NCBI GenBank assembly: GCA_028687035.1
Contig: JAQUAX010000002.1
Span: 244,693 to 308,692, forward strand
Source: Dechloromonas sp.
GTDB lineage: Bacteria > Pseudomonadota > Gammaproteobacteria > Burkholderiales > Rhodocyclaceae
DNA: 64,000 nt
Reading direction: 5' to 3'
In this document: positions 60,438 through 64,000 of the stretch, in pieces
Numbering within the stretch: position 1 is the stretch's first letter
How the letters are laid out: each line of letters starts with the position of its first letter
Translations under genes and position numbers: made by a program
The notes under the pieces: generated by a model
What the model was told of the DNA's origin: nothing
The model's input: the letters and a program-made list of their open reading frames with translations, nothing else
The model's database searches: none

Positions 60438-60454
60438 CTTACAAAAATCTTACG
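60438..60454 (-). promoter_or_regulatory. Tandem 6-bp repeat upstream of the response-regulator gene (inverted copy)
   Basis: CTTACA, five bases, CTTACG on the plus strand; read on the minus strand it is CGTAAG, five bases, TGTAAG, matching the repeat at 58083-58099 with one base different. It lies 22 bases before the response-regulator ATG, a normal place for autoregulation or repression. Confidence 0.5.
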
Positions 60455-60476
60455 TCCGCTGAAGCCGGGTCAAAAA

Positions 60477-61148
60477 ATGCGCATATTGATTGCCGAAGAC
60501 GACGCGATTATTGCCGATGGTCTCACTCGCTCCCTGCGCCAGGGGGGCTATGCAGTCGATTGGGCGCCGAACGGCGTCGAGGCCGATACGGCCCTGATGA
60601 CCTCTGCCTACGACTTGCTGATTCTCGACCTGGGCTTGCCCAAGTTGCCAGGTCTCGAGGTTCTGAAGCGCCTCCGGGCCCGCGGCGTCCAGGTGCCGGT
60701 CCTGATCCTGACCGCACTGGATGGCACCGGGGATCGCGTCAAGGGGCTGGACCTGGGGGCGGATGACTACATGGTGAAGCCCTTCGAGCTGGCTGAACTC
60801 GAAGCCCGCGTCAGGGCGCTGACCCGTCGTTCTGCCGGCACGGCTCCTACCATTCAGTGCGGCTCCCTGGCGTATGACCAGGTCGGGCGTGTCGCTTATG
60901 TGGATGGCGTCGCACTGGATCTCTCGGCGCGTGAAATAGGTCTGCTCGAAGTGCTCCTCAGCCGGATGGGGAGGCTGGTCAGCAAGGATCAGCTGGTCGA
61001 TCATCTCTGCGGATGGGGCGAGGAGGTCAGTCACAATGCAATCGAGGTCTATGTTCATCGCCTGCGCAAGAAGCTGGAGTCGGGCGGGGTCAAGATAGCA
61101 ACGGTGCGCGGTCTCGGGTATTGCCTCGAGCGGCCGCAGGGCGAGTGA
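60477..61148 (+). CDS. OmpR-family response regulator (TctD/QseB-like)
   Basis: 223 residues. The receiver (1-120) has acidic pocket EDDAIIADGL, phospho-acceptor Asp51 in LILDLGLPKLPG, and the lysine in DYMVKPFELAELEAR. The OmpR winged-helix DNA-binding domain (about 130-220) ends GVKIATVRGLGYCLE. The histidine kinase gene starts 10 bases downstream. Its DNA targets probably include the TGTAAG repeats next to it and before actP, so it may control monocarboxylate uptake. Confidence 0.9.
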   Translation: MRILIAEDDAIIADGLTRSLRQGGYAVDWAPNGVEADTALMTSAYDLLILDLGLPKLPGLEVLKRLRARGVQVPVLILTALDGTGDRVKGLDLGADDYMVKPFELAELEARVRALTRRSAGTAPTIQCGSLAYDQVGRVAYVDGVALDLSAREIGLLEVLLSRMGRLVSKDQLVDHLCGWGEEVSHNAIEVYVHRLRKKLESGGVKIATVRGLGYCLERPQGE

Positions 61149-61158
61149 CTTGGGATCG

Positions 61159-62631
61159 ATGTCGTCGGAAACCGAGCGCTCGCTGTTTGGGGAAATCCTC
61201 GACTGGATGCTGGCGCCGCTGCTGTTCGTGTGGCCGCTGTCGATTGCCTTTACCCACTATTTTGCTAACAACGTCGCCAACTATCCCTATGACCAGGCGC
61301 TGCGCGAACATGTGGCGGCGGTGGCGCGCCAGGTCAAGCTCGTTAATGGGAAACCGGTCCTGTCCTTGCCGGCTTCGGCGCGGGCCCTGCTGAGGGCCGA
61401 CGAGACCGACAGTGTGTATTTCCAGGTGGTCACGCCTGGGGGGCGCGTTCTGGCGGGGGATAAGGGCTTGCCACCGATCGAGGCTGTCGATGAGCTCGAT
61501 CCGGTTCCCGGAGAAACCTACCTGCGCAACGCCGAGTACCGTGGGCAGGATTTGCGGATCGCCTATACCTACCTCGCCGAGCCGCGGATGCCTCGCGAGC
61601 AGTGGATACTGATCGAGGTCGGCGAGACGACCGAGAAGCGGACGCAGCTGGCCAACAAGATCGTCGCCAGCGTCATTCTGCCGCAGTTCGTGATCATTCC
61701 CCTGGCGGTGCTGCTGGTCTGGTTCGGCCTGTCCCGCGGTTTGCGCCCGCTGACCCGCTTGCGGCAGACCATCGAAACGCGCGATCCGGAGGATCTGTCG
61801 CCGATTGCGACGCGTCGTGTTCCGGAAGAGCTTGAGCCGTTGGTCGAGGCATTCAATGAAATGCTCGAGCGCATGAAAAAGAGTGTCGAGGCGCAGCGCC
61901 GATTTGTCGCCGATGCGGCCCATCAGATGCGGACTCCGCTGACCGGATTGAAGACGCAGGCCCAGTTCGCCATCCGGGAAACCGATCCCGATGCCTTGCG
62001 ACACGCCTTGCGGCAGATTGCGATGGGGGTAGATCGGGCTGGGCGCCTGGTAAATCAACTGCTGACCCTGGCTCGTACCGAAGGAGGGGAGTTGGCGCAA
62101 CAGCGCCACGAGCCGCTCGATCTGGCCGCCCTGGTGAGGGAGGTGGTCGAGGAGTGGGTGGTCGTCGCGCTGGATAAGGGCATTGACCTCGGTTACGAGT
62201 CCGAGGGCGAGACCATGATCAGCGGCAACTCCTTCCTGCTATGCGAATTGGCGAAGAATCTGATCGACAACGCGATTCGCTATACGCCAACCGGCGGGCA
62301 TGTCACCTGCCGGGTGCTGGGTGTGCCGCCAACGGTCCTGCTCGAGGTCGAGGATGACGGGGTGGGAATCAGCGAAGAGCAGGCCGAACTGGTTTTTGAA
62401 CGCTTTTACAGGGTGGATGATGCCTCAGCCGAGGGGAGTGGTCTCGGTTTGGCAATCGTTCAGGAGATAGCGAATCAGCATGACTCCCGGGCAAGTCTGA
62501 GCCCTAATCCACGAGGGCGGGGGGCAATCGCCCGAGTTCCCTTCCGGGCGTGGCAGCCGCCGCTGCCGCCTCAGTTGCCGCCGGATGACTTTTCCGAACT
62601 CTACCGGCAGTCACCGCCGATCGGTACTTGA
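61159..62631 (+). CDS. Sensor histidine kinase (TctE-like)
   Basis: About 490 residues. Two membrane helices (about 14-33 and 165-190) flank a periplasmic 2CSK_N-type sensor (about 35-160), followed by HAMP, HisKA with His255 in DAAHQMRTPLTG, and HATPase motifs NLIDNAIRYT, DDGVGIS and EGSGLGLAIV. The 2CSK_N domain is found in tricarboxylate-sensing TctE; the ligand may be acetate or a related carboxylate here. The ATG at 61159 was chosen over a TTG at 61150. Confidence 0.9.
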   Translation: MSSETERSLFGEILDWMLAPLLFVWPLSIAFTHYFANNVANYPYDQALREHVAAVARQVKLVNGKPVLSLPASARALLRADETDSVYFQVVTPGGRVLAGDKGLPPIEAVDELDPVPGETYLRNAEYRGQDLRIAYTYLAEPRMPREQWILIEVGETTEKRTQLANKIVASVILPQFVIIPLAVLLVWFGLSRGLRPLTRLRQTIETRDPEDLSPIATRRVPEELEPLVEAFNEMLERMKKSVEAQRRFVADAAHQMRTPLTGLKTQAQFAIRETDPDALRHALRQIAMGVDRAGRLVNQLLTLARTEGGELAQQRHEPLDLAALVREVVEEWVVVALDKGIDLGYESEGETMISGNSFLLCELAKNLIDNAIRYTPTGGHVTCRVLGVPPTVLLEVEDDGVGISEEQAELVFERFYRVDDASAEGSGLGLAIVQEIANQHDSRASLSPNPRGRGAIARVPFRAWQPPLPPQLPPDDFSELYRQSPPIGT

Positions 62632-62668
62632 GTCATCCTGTTTGGCTGCAAATAAATCAAGAATTCGG

Positions 62669-62697
62669 TTGCGCGCCAAATTGAGTGTGGCTATAAT
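62669..62697 (+). promoter_or_regulatory. Sigma-70 promoter of tRNA-Phe
   Basis: TTGCGC at 62669-62674, 17 bases, TATAAT at 62692-62697: a perfect -10 with a moderate -35. A GC-rich discriminator follows (GCGCGC), the kind found at stringently controlled stable-RNA promoters. It is 13 bases before the tRNA gene. Confidence 0.8.
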
Positions 62698-62710
62698 GCG
62701 CGCTCTTCAC

Positions 62711-62786
62711 GGCCAAGTAGCTCAGTTGGTAGAGCAGCGGATTGAAAATCCGCGTGTCGGTGGTTCGATTCCGCCCTTGGCCACCA
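62711..62786 (+). tRNA. tRNA-Phe (GAA)
   Basis: 76 bases with CCA encoded. Acceptor stem GGCCAAG/CTTGGCC, D-stem GCTC/GAGC, anticodon stem GCGGA/TCCGC with loop TTGAAAA and anticodon GAA at 62744-62746, and T-loop TTCGATT in a standard T-arm. The gene is followed by a terminator and then an accessory region, as expected where tRNA genes serve as integration sites. Confidence 0.97.
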
Positions 62787-62801
62787 AGAATTCTTCAAGC
62801 A

Positions 62802-62833
62802 AAACGCCAACCATCACCGGTTGGCGTTTTTGT
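62802..62833 (+). terminator. Rho-independent terminator after tRNA-Phe
   Basis: AAACGCCAACC / GGTTGGCGTTT form an 11-bp stem around a 6-base loop, followed by TTTGTTT. It lies 15 bases after the tRNA. Confidence 0.85.
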
Positions 62834-62917
62834 TTCTGGCGGACGAAAGTCCGTGTGCCGGTCCATTGCCGGTAACGCTTCTGCAGGCGCTCGAATAAGG
62901 TACAGGCCTTATGCCGA

Positions 62918-63877
62918 TTGGGTGTCTGGGGTACAGTTCTACTATCTAGACAGTACCCCCTTCCAGCCGTGCCAAACTATCTTCGTCGTTGCAGTGTTCG
63001 TCTCTTCGAGTCATGCTCAGAGTCACTGGAACTGGCCTTCGTCAGCCTTGGGTTACCTTCTCGGGGTGAGGTACGAGAGCCCAGCAGCAGGTATGCAGCG
63101 GCCATAGGACTGATCGGAGCGGCGGCAGAGCAAGCGATGTCAGCGATCTTGACCCACGTCTATGGCGAGCGCTTCTTGGTCCTCAATGGTTCAAAGTTCA
63201 AGTCGGCATCAGACATTCTGGCCGAGACTAGGAGCCTGCTGAAAGCTCCTCCCCCAAGAGCCGCCTTCCTCACCGCCGGGATCGCGACTGGGCCGCAACA
63301 CTTGGCGGAACTTCTGAGGATGACGAGTCAGTTCCCGATGCTGATGACAGAAAGGGCTGCGGGCCTTCATGCAGGACGCGGACAGTCTCGTGATGTTGCC
63401 TTCGTCGCCGCCATCCGCTTGAGGGAATTCCTTGTCAAACTCGCGGAATCCCAGAGGATTCGACCATACTTGGAAGGGCTACCTGTTCCCCCCGAAACAC
63501 CAAAAGAACCGAGCGTCTTGGTCGATGAACTTGCCGCCAAGCTTGAGGTCGCCGAGGACCCAGTAGAGCGGTCCGCCCTGGTACGGTCACTTTTTCTGGT
63601 ACTGCCGGATCTTGGTGCATCAGCGCCTGAATGGATCGATGCCTTCCAGCGGGTATCCGTAGTACCAACGGATGACGACATTAGCCTCCTACTGACTATT
63701 CTAGAGAGGTCAGATCCGGTCCGCTTGCAGCGAGCCTCGGCTAAGGGTAAAGGGCTTCATGTCGTTGTCCGCCCTGATGACCCCTCTGCTGCGCCAGTCG
63801 CGCCGTATATGCTCCGACGGAGCCTGAGGGAGATTGCCGAACAATGGCATGCAGACGCGGCATTGGCGAACGGGTGA
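62918..63877 (+). CDS. Hypothetical accessory protein with a HEPN-like R-x4-H motif, 3' end cut by an IS element
   Basis: About 319 residues from a TTG at 62918, no recognised family; the start is uncertain. Residues 60-165 are helical, and R146-AAGL-H151 in TERAAGLHAGRG followed by SRDVAFVAAIRLREFLVKL resembles the R-x4-6-H active-site segment of HEPN ribonuclease-like proteins in defence and toxin systems. The TGA stop (63875-63877) is the first three bases of the IS end, so the native C-terminus is lost. Composition is unlike the neighbouring chromosome. Confidence 0.5.
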   Translation: MGVWGTVLLSRQYPLPAVPNYLRRCSVRLFESCSESLELAFVSLGLPSRGEVREPSSRYAAAIGLIGAAAEQAMSAILTHVYGERFLVLNGSKFKSASDILAETRSLLKAPPPRAAFLTAGIATGPQHLAELLRMTSQFPMLMTERAAGLHAGRGQSRDVAFVAAIRLREFLVKLAESQRIRPYLEGLPVPPETPKEPSVLVDELAAKLEVAEDPVERSALVRSLFLVLPDLGASAPEWIDAFQRVSVVPTDDDISLLLTILERSDPVRLQRASAKGKGLHVVVRPDDPSAAPVAPYMLRRSLREIAEQWHADAALANG

Positions 63878-64000
63878 ATCGCCCCGGGAATTGAGGAGGC
63901 TCCATTACCTGAGAGAATGGAGCCATGAGCAAGACGAACAAGTATTCCCCGGAAGTCAGGGAGCGCGCCGTAAGGCTGGTAGAAGAGGCCCGCAAGGACT
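63875..64000 (+). mobile_element. Left end of an IS3-type insertion sequence (partial)
   Basis: The sequence starting TGAATCGCCCCGGGAATTGA resembles the terminal inverted repeat of IS3-type elements. About 50 bases in, an ATG starts a transposase OrfA frame that runs off the window. The right end and the target duplication are not visible. Confidence 0.8.
63925..64000 (+). CDS. IS3-family transposase OrfA, N-terminal fragment
   Basis: The first 25 codons read MSKTNKYSPEVRERAVRLV and onward, a typical IS3 OrfA helix-turn-helix start. A GGAG lies six bases upstream of the ATG. The frame is open at the window edge, so the rest of OrfA and any OrfB lie outside. Confidence 0.85.
   Translation, partial: MSKTNKYSPEVRERAVRLVEEARKD

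Noticed and set aside
62711..62786. Integration site (att) at tRNA-Phe
   Set aside because: No second copy of the tRNA 3' end and no integrase gene is in the window, so an attachment site cannot be supported directly.

Overview
The window looks like the chromosome of a betaproteobacterium, most likely a Rhodocyclales member of the Dechloromonas/Azonexus/Azospira type. This is inferred from the high G+C content, the thiSG-trmB-rdgC, hemW-rdgB-rph and gmk-rpoZ-spoT gene orders, NapG/NapH, and the DUF485-actP operon beside a TctDE-like two-component pair. The exact genus cannot be fixed from this sequence alone.

Layout. (1) 1-5.6 kb: thiamine sulfur carrier and thiazole synthase (thiS, thiG), trmB, rdgC, a YchJ-like SEC-C protein and a large hybrid sensor kinase. 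(2) 5.6-11.0 kb, mostly minus strand: hemW, rdgB, rph, then a PP2C phosphatase and Ser/Thr kinase pair that overlap; yicC follows on the plus strand. (3) 11.0-22.7 kb: an AT-rich, strand-switching glycan island of about a dozen genes, set between yicC and the gmk block. It encodes a QueC-like PP-loop protein, a polysaccharide pyruvyltransferase, UDP-glucuronate decarboxylase, a methyltransferase and many glycosyltransferases. (4) 22.7-31.4 kb: a high-GC DxD glycosyltransferase-like gene, gmk-rpoZ-spoT, dadA, tatD, an isolated napGH pair, and rpoH with a CIRCE operator. (5) 31.4-46.0 kb: housekeeping genes (trmA, ycaO-like, gluQ, clsB, an EEP-family gene, nadA, rhodanese, a cation efflux protein, glnA with candidate NtrC and sigma-54 sites, ridA, recG). 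(6) 46-55.6 kb: a hydrolase, an LplT-like carrier, ubiA, a YcgR-like PilZ protein, ubiD, GNAT, a QueG-related ferredoxin protein, dacB and an Aer-like PAS protein without a signalling domain. (7) 55.6-62.6 kb: groSL under a sigma-32-type promoter plus CIRCE, the DUF485-actP acetate/monocarboxylate uptake operon, and a TctD/TctE-like two-component system. (8) 62.7 kb to the end: tRNA-Phe(GAA), then an accessory gene with a HEPN-like R-x4-H motif whose 3' end is cut by the left end of an IS3-type element that runs off the window.

Main points of interest. The QueC-like protein in the glycan island keeps both the PP-loop and the four-cysteine zinc motif of 7-deazaguanine synthases, and its gene overlaps that of a pyruvyltransferase. 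A tandem repeat (TGTAAG, 5 bases, TGTAAG) lies upstream of the actP operon, and the same repeat occurs inverted upstream of the neighbouring response-regulator gene. This suggests the regulator controls both. CIRCE elements occur upstream of both groSL and rpoH, linking HrcA repression to sigma-32 supply. The accessory gene after tRNA-Phe takes its stop codon from the inserted IS element.
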